NCBI RefSeq assembly: GCF_000381365.1
Contig: NZ_KB905467.1
Location: 489,604 to 553,603 of the forward strand
Reading direction: 5' to 3'
Source of the DNA: Bacteroides salyersiae WAL 10018 = DSM 18765 = JCM 12988
Lineage (GTDB): Bacteria; Bacteroidota; Bacteroidia; Bacteroidales; Bacteroidaceae
Length of the DNA stretch: 64,000 nt
A program made the position numbers and the translations under genes. Under the pieces are notes generated by a model. It was given only the letters and a program-made list of their open reading frames with translations. It ran no database searches and was not told where the DNA came from. Shown piece by piece: positions 46,399-55,052 of this stretch (within the stretch, counting starts at the first letter, position 1; every line of letters starts with the position of its first letter).

Positions 46399-48381
46399 CT
46401 ATTTATTGTAATGCAGGTCTTCCACTGCCTGTATCTCTGTTGATATTTCTCCTGTCCATCCGCAGTCTTGGTTGACAGCCGTGTATATCTTTACAAAATC
46501 AATTCCGTCAAGATGTACCGGATTACCGTTTTTGTCTACTGCCCAATCGATTTTGAATTTAGAATATTCCGTATCATTCGGGTGATTGTCGGCATATCCC
46601 CAAGCATAGCAATAGCCTACCCAATGTTCCGGCATGTCAGGACGTGGCTCGTTTACTGCATTGTCGGCTAAGCGGCTTCCGGAGAAGGTGATCCGGTCTT
46701 CTTCTATCCATTGCGGATAATAGGAGTATTGGGTATTAAAGTCATTTCTTTTTATCTCTCCTTGACCACCTTGGTTATCCGTCCATTGTACATTGTCTCC
46801 GGGCAGTTCGGGACGGTAATAGGTGATTTCATAATTCCGGATGGTGGAGGGAGAGTTGTATTCGCTTCCTGCCAGTTCATACCACTCGTCATCGGGAAGT
46901 CCGTTTCCATTGGTGTCTTTGGAAACCAGTACGATGCCTGGTTCTGCGCTTCCGCCGGGTTTGTCTTCATTGGTGCCATATATGTCATAGGCGGCATTCC
47001 CGTATATCTTGAAATCATATTCGCCCGATACATTAGGTACAGTATGGTCGAAACCTACTGTAATGTATCCCCCGAAAGCACCTAATGAAAGTAAGCATAC
47101 ATTCCGGTCTGATAACAGTTCCGTAGCATATTCCAATACTTGCTGATAGGTAAATCCCTCCTTATAAGCGGTGGCGGTGGTATTCATGAACTGCGTCGGG
47201 GCGGGGCGATACTCCAATACTTTGTTGGCGAAGGCGGCTGCCTGCGGGGTATCCGGATCGTCGTTGCCACTTTGCGTATCTTTGTCGGAGAAAACCACTG
47301 TATTGGGATTTTGTCCGATATTAGTGAGACGGTATATTAATTTTCCTTGTGGATTGAAACAGAGTACATCACCTCTTACCAAATAGTTATAGGCGTCTGT
47401 AATGTATATATTTCCACTATACGGATTGACATGGATGCCATAAGGGGTGTTGATCTCGGTCTCGTCTGTAATGAAATCCTCGCGCAGGGTAGTTCCCGTT
47501 TGCAGGTTGAATACCTTTATCTGCGAATCCTGTGTGGTGTAGTTGAAATTATATAAGTAAGCAAGTTGGTCGTTGATGGCAAAATTCATTACCTTTTCGT
47601 CATAAATCTGTTTCACTTCATCCGTGCGGGTGTCTATCTGAACAAAGTTATAATCGCCCGCACTGATGTCTTTACCGCGTGTTGCCACATAGACGTGGCC
47701 GTAATTGTCCGCCCTGATCCGCCCCGGATTGTAACCTACCTGTATTTTCTTTATTTCTTTGAACGGTTCTGTGCTGACTACGGACACGGTGTTGTCCACG
47801 CCAATTCCGTCCCAATCCAACCCTCCGGAATTGGATACATAGAGTTTATCTCCCTGCACGCAAATTCCGTCCGGATTCCGTCCTACTGTGGCATACTCTT
47901 CGATTTCCAATGAGGTGGTATCTATTCGGGCCACAGTGCCGTCGAACGAGCAGACATATGCTTTGTCTTTATGAAAAGCGATGTAACGCGGTTGCCGCGA
48001 ACTACCGTTCTCATTCAGTACCGGTATCCGTTTCAGAGAGAGTCCTGATACCCGGTCTATTACCTCGATCTGGCTCGAAACATTCACTACGATATAGAGT
48101 TTGCTGCCGTAAATAGCCATATCATTGGCGGTATCGCCCAATCCTCGATGGTTTTTACTGCGGAAATAATCAGTGTCCGTCTGCCCGTTTTTGAGTGAAT
48201 GAAACATGAGTGTGCTGTTGTTCAGGTTAAACAGTCCTTCACTCAATACATAAATACCGGCGGTTCCGGTTTCTGTGTTGCTCCCTTCGTTGTCTTCGGG
48301 GCTATCTTTATCTGTAATATCATCACAGGCATGAATTAACAAGCCGAATACGAATAATATGAGATATTTATATTTCATCAT
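46399..48381 (-). CDS. BtuG-like surface propeller lipoprotein with extra C-terminal domain
   Basis: 660 residues. Lipobox LIHAC, followed by DDITDKDSPEDNE. The N-terminal half (about 40-370) is a YncE-like seven-bladed beta-propeller (AIYGSKLYIVVN, GTVARIDTTSLEIEEY, GRNPDGICVQGDKLYVSNSG). It matches the BtuG family, which captures cobalamin with very high affinity and passes it to BtuB. The C-terminal half (about 385-650) is a separate domain with a calcium-loop-like DTNGNGLPDDEWYEL. BtuG of the best-studied locus is a propeller alone, so this is the fused form. It lies 14 bp behind btuB. Confidence 0.82.
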   Translation of the reverse strand: MMKYKYLILFVFGLLIHACDDITDKDSPEDNEGSNTETGTAGIYVLSEGLFNLNNSTLMFHSLKNGQTDTDYFRSKNHRGLGDTANDMAIYGSKLYIVVNVSSQIEVIDRVSGLSLKRIPVLNENGSSRQPRYIAFHKDKAYVCSFDGTVARIDTTSLEIEEYATVGRNPDGICVQGDKLYVSNSGGLDWDGIGVDNTVSVVSTEPFKEIKKIQVGYNPGRIRADNYGHVYVATRGKDISAGDYNFVQIDTRTDEVKQIYDEKVMNFAINDQLAYLYNFNYTTQDSQIKVFNLQTGTTLREDFITDETEINTPYGIHVNPYSGNIYITDAYNYLVRGDVLCFNPQGKLIYRLTNIGQNPNTVVFSDKDTQSGNDDPDTPQAAAFANKVLEYRPAPTQFMNTTATAYKEGFTYQQVLEYATELLSDRNVCLLSLGAFGGYITVGFDHTVPNVSGEYDFKIYGNAAYDIYGTNEDKPGGSAEPGIVLVSKDTNGNGLPDDEWYELAGSEYNSPSTIRNYEITYYRPELPGDNVQWTDNQGGQGEIKRNDFNTQYSYYPQWIEEDRITFSGSRLADNAVNEPRPDMPEHWVGYCYAWGYADNHPNDTEYSKFKIDWAVDKNGNPVHLDGIDFVKIYTAVNQDCGWTGEISTEIQAVEDLHYNK

Positions 48382-48395
48382 AAGATATATGTATT

Positions 48396-50444
48396 TTAAT
48401 AAGTAATTTTCAATGTTGCACGTACCGAACGTCCCGGCATAGGGAAGCTCTTTATGATTTCGTAATTCTTGTTCAGCAGGTTGAGCACCTCGATGCTGAG
48501 TGATGTATTTATATTGCGTATTTTTAAATTGCGGCTGGCCGAAAGACTGTGGTCACTATAGCCATCCAGACGGTTCTGGCTTATGTTTTCTCCTTGTGTG
48601 TAGCGTTTGCCCGAGAAGAGGAAAGCGTAGGACAGGTTGATCCAGGGTGTTTCGATGCCTGCCTGCCCCGAACCGGATACACGCGGAGTATAGGCGATCT
48701 GGTGTTTATAAGTTTTTTTATAAGTATTGTCTGTTGCACTGGTGACATCCAGTGCACGTTGGTAAGTATAGTTTCCGGAAAGGTTGATTTGTAATTTCTC
48801 CATTGGATGCAAGGATATGCTTCCGGTGACATCCAAACCTTTTATATCTACTTTTCCCAGATTGGTCATGGTCCATACAAAAATGTTCTTGTTGGGAATA
48901 GCGACTATTTTATCCGTCACTTTATTGTAATAGGCATCTATCGTGGCCGATACATAGGGCAGAAATGTACAGACAGATTTACTGTACGTAATGCCTATAT
49001 TATACTGCCGGGTGCTTTCCGGACGCAAATCTCTCGTTCCTACCCGGCTGTAATACAGATCGTTGAAATTGGGTAACCGGAAAATGTCTTTATAGAAGAA
49101 GCGGATACGGAACTCTTCACTCCTGAACGGTTTGAAAGAAGCGCTGACGTAAGGGGTCAGTCTGCGGTGATTATCCGCTTTGGTGCCTTGCTGCACCTTT
49201 TCATTGGTGACCGTGGCCAATGCCGAAGCGGAGAACGTAAGCCATTCGTTCACGTACTTTCCGGCGAGTGCGGTCAGCCATGAATATCGTGTAGGATAAG
49301 CAAAATCGGTTAAGTTGGCATTCAGCGTATTGATGCTACCGTCTGTGGAAAGAGAAAAAGACAGATTATCCAATACCCGGTAGAGTGCCGAAGCCGACAG
49401 ATAGTATTCTTGTTGGTAATAACTGTTATCTTCTTTACCGGCTGAACTGGCATAATCAGGGTTCAGGTAACGCTGATAACTCCAATTCCATTTGGCCGAT
49501 GCCTGGAATGCCCATTTCCGGTTGAATTCTTTTTTATATTGGCTTTGTACGAACGTGTTTTTATCCCACAAGTGTTGGTTGGCAAAGTCGTAATAGAAGG
49601 TAGTGGCATTGGGCAACCCGCGAGACGATTGGTAGTAGTATGCTTTCAGCCTCCATTGTTCGTTGTCGGAGAGGTTACCGAACAGGCCGGCTTCGGCACG
49701 CAGGCTTTCCACTTGCGTGTTTTTTCTTTTCTCGCGTGAGGTTAAATCATCCTTATCGCCATAATAGAGGGTATAAGGGTAGTGGCCGTCTGCCGACATC
49801 CATTCGGCATTGGCAGATAGTGCCCATTTCCGGGCTAATTTCTGCTCTATCAGTACGGACGGATTCACCAATCCCCAAGAACCGGTTTTGAACGAACCGA
49901 TGATATGGGTGTTTTTATTATTCTTGAATTGCGGGGTCAGTGTCTGGATATTCAGTAGACCTGCGGAAGCGAAAAAGCGTGCCGGTTGGAATATGTTATC
50001 ACTCTGCCCGTTGTTGAGGGAAAGGCGGTCTACATTATCCAAGGAGAAGCGTCCGATGTCGATTTGTCCTGTCTGGCAGTCGGTTATGGCAATGCCGTCA
50101 TATCCTATGGCGGTATGTTGTGCTCCCAAGCTGCGGATGGATACGGTTTTCAATCCGCCAATGCCTCCATAGTCTTTTACAGTTACTCCTGCAAAGTGTT
50201 TTACAGCATCGGAAACCTGTAATACATGCAAGTTGTTTAATTCTTCTTTGGAAAATATCTGGGTGGGTGCCGTTGCGCGTACTTCCCGTGTCTGATATCG
50301 GTCGGAAACCACTACTTCGGGAATAGAATAAACATGTGTCGTATCTACCTTCTGCTGTTGGGCGGAAAGTAATGCAACAGGGCAAAGGCAGTAAACTACT
50401 GCACTGAAAAATTTGTATTCAAAGATCCGGTTCAATCTGTTCAT
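48396..50444 (-). CDS. btuB: BtuB-type TonB-dependent cobalamin receptor
   Basis: 682 residues. Signal peptide ends ALLSA-Q. A TonB box-like start (VYSIPEVVVSDRY) precedes the plug (SDAVKHFAGVTVKDYGGIGG, VSIRSLGAQHTAIGYDGI) and a 22-strand barrel ending MPGRSVRATLKITY. Short BtuB-like receptor without the N-terminal extra domain of SusC proteins. Imports vitamin B12 and related corrinoids across the outer membrane. First gene of the operon with the btuG-like and DUF5074-like genes, behind a cobalamin riboswitch, so B12 should repress it. Confidence 0.9.
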   Translation of the reverse strand: MNRLNRIFEYKFFSAVVYCLCPVALLSAQQQKVDTTHVYSIPEVVVSDRYQTREVRATAPTQIFSKEELNNLHVLQVSDAVKHFAGVTVKDYGGIGGLKTVSIRSLGAQHTAIGYDGIAITDCQTGQIDIGRFSLDNVDRLSLNNGQSDNIFQPARFFASAGLLNIQTLTPQFKNNKNTHIIGSFKTGSWGLVNPSVLIEQKLARKWALSANAEWMSADGHYPYTLYYGDKDDLTSREKRKNTQVESLRAEAGLFGNLSDNEQWRLKAYYYQSSRGLPNATTFYYDFANQHLWDKNTFVQSQYKKEFNRKWAFQASAKWNWSYQRYLNPDYASSAGKEDNSYYQQEYYLSASALYRVLDNLSFSLSTDGSINTLNANLTDFAYPTRYSWLTALAGKYVNEWLTFSASALATVTNEKVQQGTKADNHRRLTPYVSASFKPFRSEEFRIRFFYKDIFRLPNFNDLYYSRVGTRDLRPESTRQYNIGITYSKSVCTFLPYVSATIDAYYNKVTDKIVAIPNKNIFVWTMTNLGKVDIKGLDVTGSISLHPMEKLQINLSGNYTYQRALDVTSATDNTYKKTYKHQIAYTPRVSGSGQAGIETPWINLSYAFLFSGKRYTQGENISQNRLDGYSDHSLSASRNLKIRNINTSLSIEVLNLLNKNYEIIKSFPMPGRSVRATLKITY

Positions 50445-50628
50445 CTAATCAGTTTTGATTAAAATGTCCGGGCGAAATCACTTCGACCGGACACATCAAT
50501 AAACTTGGCAGAGTTTATTTGTAAATTATACTTTCTCTGAATCAGAGTGATGAATGAAATGATGGATAGAATTTATCCGGTTCATTAGACTCAACGCTTT
50601 TTCCACGAAAGCAATGAAAAGATTGCAT

Positions 50629-50797
50629 GGCAGGTCTTCTGACTTGTTCCTGTGGCGGACGCCTTCCCGGGATTTCCCAGTGGCTAAAGGTAGTTGTCCG
50701 TAACGTTTTTATGGAACTTACAGCAGCGGGACTGTTCAGGATTTGCACCTGATTCCCTTTTTAATCACATCTTCCGAAGGAAGACTATGAACCAATG
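50629..50797 (-). ncRNA. Cobalamin riboswitch
   Basis: On the minus strand the hallmarks appear in order: GGGAATCAGGTGCAAATCC, then CAGTCCCGCTGCTGTAA, GCCACTGGG (the B12-box region), GGGAAGGCG and GTCAGAAGACCTGCC. This is the classical adenosylcobalamin riboswitch. It lies 185 nt upstream of btuB and starts just after a strong promoter. Binding of B12 should switch off the btuB operon. Confidence 0.93.
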
Positions 50798-50802
50798 CGT
50801 GG

Positions 50803-50833
50803 CAAAGATAGAAAGAATATTCAGAATGGCAAA
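50803..50833 (-). promoter_or_regulatory. Promoter of the cobalamin operon
   Basis: On the minus strand TTTG (50833-50830), a 19-bp spacer, and TATCTTTG (50810-50803). This places the transcript start at about 50797, where the riboswitch begins. Confidence 0.75.
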
Positions 50834-50929
50834 GGAATGGTACGGACTTATTATTGTGCCGATACATCATTTATCTATCTATAATCTATTTGGCTATAAT
50901 ATACTTTGCCGGACTGTATGGAGTATACT

Positions 50930-51856
50930 TTATTTCATCAGATATTGGGTTATTGCTTGCACGGTGGCATCTTTCAATAGCACTTTCTTATTTGCATCCA
51001 GCAGATAAAGGGTGGGTACTGCTTTCAGGTCATATAGATTTTGGGTTTTGATGGTAAGTGATTTGTCATATCCGTTGATCCACTCTTGGGGAAACTCATC
51101 ACGGTGTCGTCTCCATTCGTCCAGTTCTTCGTCCGGATAGAGGGCAATTACTACCAGCTGTTTCTTTTGGATCAACTCATTGATAATAGGAGAGTCTTTT
51201 AGTGCTTCTATGTTTTCCGTACAGGCATGGCAGCCCGGGTTATTGATAAACAATACGGTGTATTGGGATTTTATTTTATAGAGTGTGCTTTGCGCACCCG
51301 ATTCTAATGTATAGGTAAAATCGATCGCTTTTGTATCGACCCGGTTTTTGTATGCCATCTCTATGCGTGCTTGAGGACGGATTTTTTCTGTTTCTGTCAG
51401 AACAGATGAAGAGATCATTGCTTCCAGCACCGGAATATAAAATTCTTCATTTCTTAAAGGGGAATTCGGGTCATAAAGGTATTTGTCGGCCAGTCCGGTG
51501 ATATAATCGAAAACTTTTTTCTCGGTTTCTGTTCGGGCGATTGTTTTCTTTATCGCCTCCTGCGCCGTACTCAAAGGAACGTGATTCAGTAAATCGCAGT
51601 AATCGGCCCAGGCCTGTTCCGTAATATCAGGATGATGGATATAGTTTGTATCGGCAAAGTTTACATTGTCCCAATAATGCTTCACCAGAAAATCCGCCCG
51701 TAGTTCGGGAGTGTTCAGCATGGCCGGTATAGCCGGTAAATAAAAGGCAGTGAGGGTATCTTGTGGTATATAGGATACTTGACTTGAAGATTTTCCGTTT
51801 TTACAGGAAAAGAGACAGAATACGAGAGCTATCGGAAGATGTTTTATATAATTCAT
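50930..51856 (-). CDS. Thioredoxin-like lipoprotein (DUF5106-like)
   Basis: 308 residues. Lipobox LFSC at residue 18. The N-terminal half (about 35-190) is helical and resembles DUF5106; the C-terminal half (about 190-308) is a thioredoxin fold with the active-site motif CHAC in NNPGCHACTEN and a cis-proline in AVPTLYLLD. Such proteins pass electrons or fold proteins in the periplasm. It lies upstream of the cobalamin riboswitch on the same strand, with its own promoter; a link to B12 uptake is only positional. Confidence 0.82.
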   Translation of the reverse strand: MNYIKHLPIALVFCLFSCKNGKSSSQVSYIPQDTLTAFYLPAIPAMLNTPELRADFLVKHYWDNVNFADTNYIHHPDITEQAWADYCDLLNHVPLSTAQEAIKKTIARTETEKKVFDYITGLADKYLYDPNSPLRNEEFYIPVLEAMISSSVLTETEKIRPQARIEMAYKNRVDTKAIDFTYTLESGAQSTLYKIKSQYTVLFINNPGCHACTENIEALKDSPIINELIQKKQLVVIALYPDEELDEWRRHRDEFPQEWINGYDKSLTIKTQNLYDLKAVPTLYLLDANKKVLLKDATVQAITQYLMK

Positions 51857-51878
51857 TTTTCTTGTTTTAATCGTTCTA

Positions 51879-51908
51879 CAAAATTATGCGATTATTCCGT
51901 CGAAACAA
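51879..51908 (-). promoter_or_regulatory. Promoter of the thioredoxin-like lipoprotein gene
   Basis: On the minus strand TTG (51908-51906), 19-bp spacer, TAATTTTG (51886-51879), 22 bp before the start codon. Confidence 0.55.
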
Positions 51909-52306
51909 CAAGAATCCGTTTTATTTTTCCTTTTTATTGTGACGATAGCTTAAATCTCTTCTTAATTTATATTGCTCCATATAATGGTGTAAATATTTGT
52001 GCTGTAAAGTAAGATTTGAAAATACAGTGATACGATTTGTTTTGAAATGAAAATGTATAACAACTTGCTTTGCTTGTAATGCTTTGTTTATCAGAGTGCT
52101 ATATAATATTGTTTTTGCCCGTAGAGAAACAAGTCTTTTCTCTACGAGTTTCATCTCGTTTCTCTACGGGAAACGGGTCGTTTTTCGTAGAGAAACGAAC
52201 AAGATGGTTAGGTAATATGACAAGAGGTGCTTTATTGAATCTTGGCTGTCATTGTTAGGTGTAAATTTAATTCTGGAAGAAGAACTTCCTTGTTGCCGGA
52301 TGCTTT
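51909..52306. other. Non-coding stretch with hairpin repeats
   Basis: About 400 bp without a credible gene. It holds the GTAGAGAAAC repeat cluster at 52118-52200. The rest is AT-rich and without clear structure. Confidence 0.5.
52118..52200. repeat. Cluster of GTAGAGAAAC repeats
   Basis: CCCGTAGAGAAACAAG (52118-52133) pairs with CTCGTTTCTCTACGGG (52155-52170). TTCTCTACGAG (52138-52148) and TCGTAGAGAAACGA (52185-52198) are further copies in opposite orientations. Two alternative hairpins can form. It lies downstream of the histidine kinase gene. Confidence 0.65.
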
Positions 52307-54085
52307 TTATCTTTCCTTTGCTAACGTGAATACGAATTCCAGTCCTCCGCCTTGATTGTTTTTGGCAGAGATGCTACCGCCATGTATGATTACCGCATTT
52401 TTCACAATGGCCAGCCCTAACCCGGTACCGCCCAATTTACGTGAACGGCCTTTATCTACCCGGTAGAATCGTTCGAACAGGCGGTTCAAATGTTCCGGAG
52501 ATACTCCTATGCCGGTATCGGCAAAACTAAAATAATAGAAATTCTCGTCTTCGCGGAAACAGTTGATATTGATTTGGATATTGGTACCGGCATAGGCAAT
52601 GGCATTATCCATCAAGTTTCGGAAAATGGAATACAATAGCGAATAGTTACCCCGTATCTGAATATCTTTTTTCAGAGAGTTGACCACTGTGATCTGCTTT
52701 TCTTCGAGTTCCAGAGAAACTTCATTGACGATATTGGTGACCAGTACGCTGATATCCACCTTTTCCATATCTATCATGTTGGCTGCTTCGTCCATGCGGG
52801 TCAGCACCGAGATGTCGCGTAACAGGCGGCTCAGACGATTGCTTTGTGCATAGCAGCGTTCCAAGAATACGTTTATTTTATCATGTGGGATGTGATCGTT
52901 GTTGACGATGGTTTCCAGATATCCCTGAATACTGCTTACGGGAGTTTTCAATTCGTGTGCGATATTTTGGGTTAGCTGGCGTTTCAAGCGTATCTGTTCT
53001 TCCTCCATCGTCACGTCATTGATACTTATTTCGAAGCTCATATCCTGAAAGATGATACATTCTACAATAAATGTTTTCCCGTTTTTATTGATAGTGATAG
53101 ACATTCGTTTTTCTTCTTTACCGGAAGGCCGTTTAGGGGCTTTGTTGATAAAGTCGGTGATCTCTTTCAATTCATTGATTGTAAACACTTCTTCGGCTGT
53201 CTCTAAGTTGGAGTCAGAGATGAGATTGCTATATTGTGTAAAGAGGTTATTGACAAGAATTTCTTTTTTATCTTTGTTGAACACACCAAGTCCTTCGTGA
53301 GAAATTTGCAGGTGGGTGATCAGTTTTTCCCGTTCGATGTAAAGGGCTTCTTTGGTTTCGTGCAGTCGTTTGTATATCTGGATGATGTGCTGTGATATTT
53401 CTCCCAATTCGTTATGAGGAAAAGCGGATTGCATGGCCATTTCGATCGGCTCATTCCGGTCGGCACGCATGGCGAATTCTCTCAACTGGCTAATGGAGGT
53501 ACCTAATTTATTGGTGAATTTGTAGAAGATGACGACCAATAACAGGGTCACAATAGCAGTGAACCAGAGGTAATGCGAATCGGCTTTCAGATTGTTAATC
53601 AGGCTGACATTGTAAGGCAATGCCGAGCGTATGATATAATCATTGTAAAGAGTAGCCGAATAAAAATAAGGTACTCCTGTTGTTTCCGAAGTACGGCGAA
53701 CATCAAATCCGCTACCGGTTGCCAATGCTTTTTCTACCTCCGGGCGAGTGATATGGTTTTCTAAAAGGGAGTTGTTTGTTTTATAGCTGTCATACAATAC
53801 ATTTCCCTGGAGATCGATAACTGTCACGCGTAAATCTTGCAATGCGTGGTTATTGATATACTCATTCATTTCATTCCGGATGCCCGAAAGCGTATCTATC
53901 TTTTCATTCAAACGTGCGTTATAGTCTTGCAATTGGGAATGAAGAAGCTCTACTTTGTACTCTTTTTCCCGTTGGTACTGATAAGCAATGAAGCAAGCGG
54001 CAAAAACCAGAAACAATGATATGACCGAAAGAAAGAGCTTCCGGCTGAATGAAAGAAAATGCTTTTGATTGACAGGTAGGTTCAT
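52307..54085 (-). CDS. PhoR-like sensor histidine kinase
   Basis: 592 residues. A membrane helix near residue 15-32 and a second at about 170-190 bracket a periplasmic sensor region (DYNARLNEKIDTLSGIRNEM, VTVIDLQGNVLYDSY). A HAMP-like linker and a PAS-like region follow, then the H-box NIAHELKTPVSS (about 365), N-box NLMDNAIAYAG, G1 DTGIGV and G2 GGTGLGLAIVKNAV. It phosphorylates the regulator encoded just upstream. The overall plan is that of PhoR. The stimulus is not known. A 137-bp gap with an intergenic repeat separates it from the regulator gene. Confidence 0.88.
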   Translation of the reverse strand: MNLPVNQKHFLSFSRKLFLSVISLFLVFAACFIAYQYQREKEYKVELLHSQLQDYNARLNEKIDTLSGIRNEMNEYINNHALQDLRVTVIDLQGNVLYDSYKTNNSLLENHITRPEVEKALATGSGFDVRRTSETTGVPYFYSATLYNDYIIRSALPYNVSLINNLKADSHYLWFTAIVTLLLVVIFYKFTNKLGTSISQLREFAMRADRNEPIEMAMQSAFPHNELGEISQHIIQIYKRLHETKEALYIEREKLITHLQISHEGLGVFNKDKKEILVNNLFTQYSNLISDSNLETAEEVFTINELKEITDFINKAPKRPSGKEEKRMSITINKNGKTFIVECIIFQDMSFEISINDVTMEEEQIRLKRQLTQNIAHELKTPVSSIQGYLETIVNNDHIPHDKINVFLERCYAQSNRLSRLLRDISVLTRMDEAANMIDMEKVDISVLVTNIVNEVSLELEEKQITVVNSLKKDIQIRGNYSLLYSIFRNLMDNAIAYAGTNIQININCFREDENFYYFSFADTGIGVSPEHLNRLFERFYRVDKGRSRKLGGTGLGLAIVKNAVIIHGGSISAKNNQGGGLEFVFTLAKER

Positions 54086-54230
54086 GGTGGAATGATGAAA
54101 AAATGAAAGAATGAAGGAATGAAAAATAGGAGGGCTATGTGGTGTGTCTCTTTATCACGCATTTATGGCGCAGCCAATTGGCACATTGGCACATTGCCCG
54201 ATTGGCACATTATTTTATTATTTCATTCTG
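54086..54230. repeat. Intergenic repeat, copy B
   Basis: Between the regulator and kinase genes. The core TTTATCACGCATTTATGGCG, the following AATTGGCACATT units and the upstream GAATGAAGGAATGAA run match copy A at 43.4 kb. It has an extra TTGGCACA unit. An inserted repeat within a two-component operon could alter the ratio of the two proteins. Confidence 0.65.
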
Positions 54231-54912
54231 TTTCAAAGCAATATCCGTATCCCAGGCGGGTGACGATCCGCTTGCCATATATGCCGATCTTTTTACGCAG
54301 ACGGGTGATGTTGACATCGATCGTACGGTCGAGTACGTATACTTCATCGCTCCATACGCGGGCAAGGATGTCCTCGCGCGAAAATACCCGTCCTTTGTTC
54401 TGTAATAGCAGGAATAGGATTTCGAATTCTTTTTTGGTCAGTGCCACTTCTTCTCCGTCTATGCTGACTTTCTTTTTTGTAATGTCGATTACCAACGTCT
54501 GGTAAGTGATCTGTTCCGGTGCTTTTTCGGTTTCGGGGGTAACGGTACGCCGCAGAACCGCTTTTACGCGTGCTATCACTTCACGCAGGGAGAAAGGCTT
54601 CGAGATATAGTCGTCCGCACCGAGGTTAAAGCCGGTCACCGTATCATTTTCCGTATCTTTGGCGGTGATGAAGATGATAGGTACATGAGCCGTCTTTTTA
54701 TCTTTTTTCAGTATATTAGCCATTTTGAATCCGGAGATTTCTCCCATCATCACATCCAGCAATAGCAAATGATAACTGCTGATATCCATTTTCAGAGCTT
54801 CTTCGGCGGAATTGGCAGTATCTACTTCATAACCTTCATTTTCAAGATTGAATTTCAGGATTTCACAAAGGTCTTCTTCGTCGTCGACAACTAAAATGCG
54901 GTAATCGTTCAT
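54223..54912 (-). CDS. PhoB/OmpR-like response regulator
   Basis: 229 residues. Receiver domain (1-118) with the acidic pair DDEED, phospho-acceptor Asp53 (LLLDVMMG), Thr83 and Lys85 (FITAKD). The C-terminal winged helix (about 130-229) has LTKKEFEILFLLLQNKGRVF, RTIDVNITRLRKKIG and GYGYCFE. A DNA-binding transcription factor of the OmpR/PhoB class, first gene of a two-gene unit with the kinase. Its own promoter carries a phased operator array (54985-55024), which suggests autoregulation. Confidence 0.93.
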   Translation of the reverse strand: MNDYRILVVDDEEDLCEILKFNLENEGYEVDTANSAEEALKMDISSYHLLLLDVMMGEISGFKMANILKKDKKTAHVPIIFITAKDTENDTVTGFNLGADDYISKPFSLREVIARVKAVLRRTVTPETEKAPEQITYQTLVIDITKKKVSIDGEEVALTKKEFEILFLLLQNKGRVFSREDILARVWSDEVYVLDRTIDVNITRLRKKIGIYGKRIVTRLGYGYCFETE

Positions 54913-54937
54913 TGTATTCTCTGTTTATATGACATTA

Positions 54938-54970
54938 CAAATATAATCTTTTATTTTATTTCGCAGCAAA
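54938..54970 (-). promoter_or_regulatory. Promoter of the two-component operon
   Basis: On the minus strand TTTG (54970-54967), a 21-bp spacer and TATATTTG (54945-54938), 25 bp before the regulator's start codon. Confidence 0.7.
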
Positions 54971-54984
54971 GGTGAGCGATTTTT

Positions 54985-55024
54985 GTTACGACGGGGTGAA
55001 ACACGTGTTACAATTACGTTACAA
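54985..55024 (-). promoter_or_regulatory. 11-bp-phased operator array (Pho-box-like)
   Basis: Read on the minus strand, four 7-mers at exact 11-bp spacing: TTGTAAC (55024-55018), TTGTAAC (55013-55007), GTTTCAC (55002-54996) and TCGTAAC (54991-54985). Two are identical and the fourth differs by one base. The 7+4 geometry is that of PhoB direct-repeat boxes. It ends 14 bp upstream of the -33 element. Autoregulation by the encoded PhoB-like protein is the natural reading. Confidence 0.6.
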
Positions 55025-55052
55025 TTTGTAGCTTTTCAATAAAAAGGGATTA

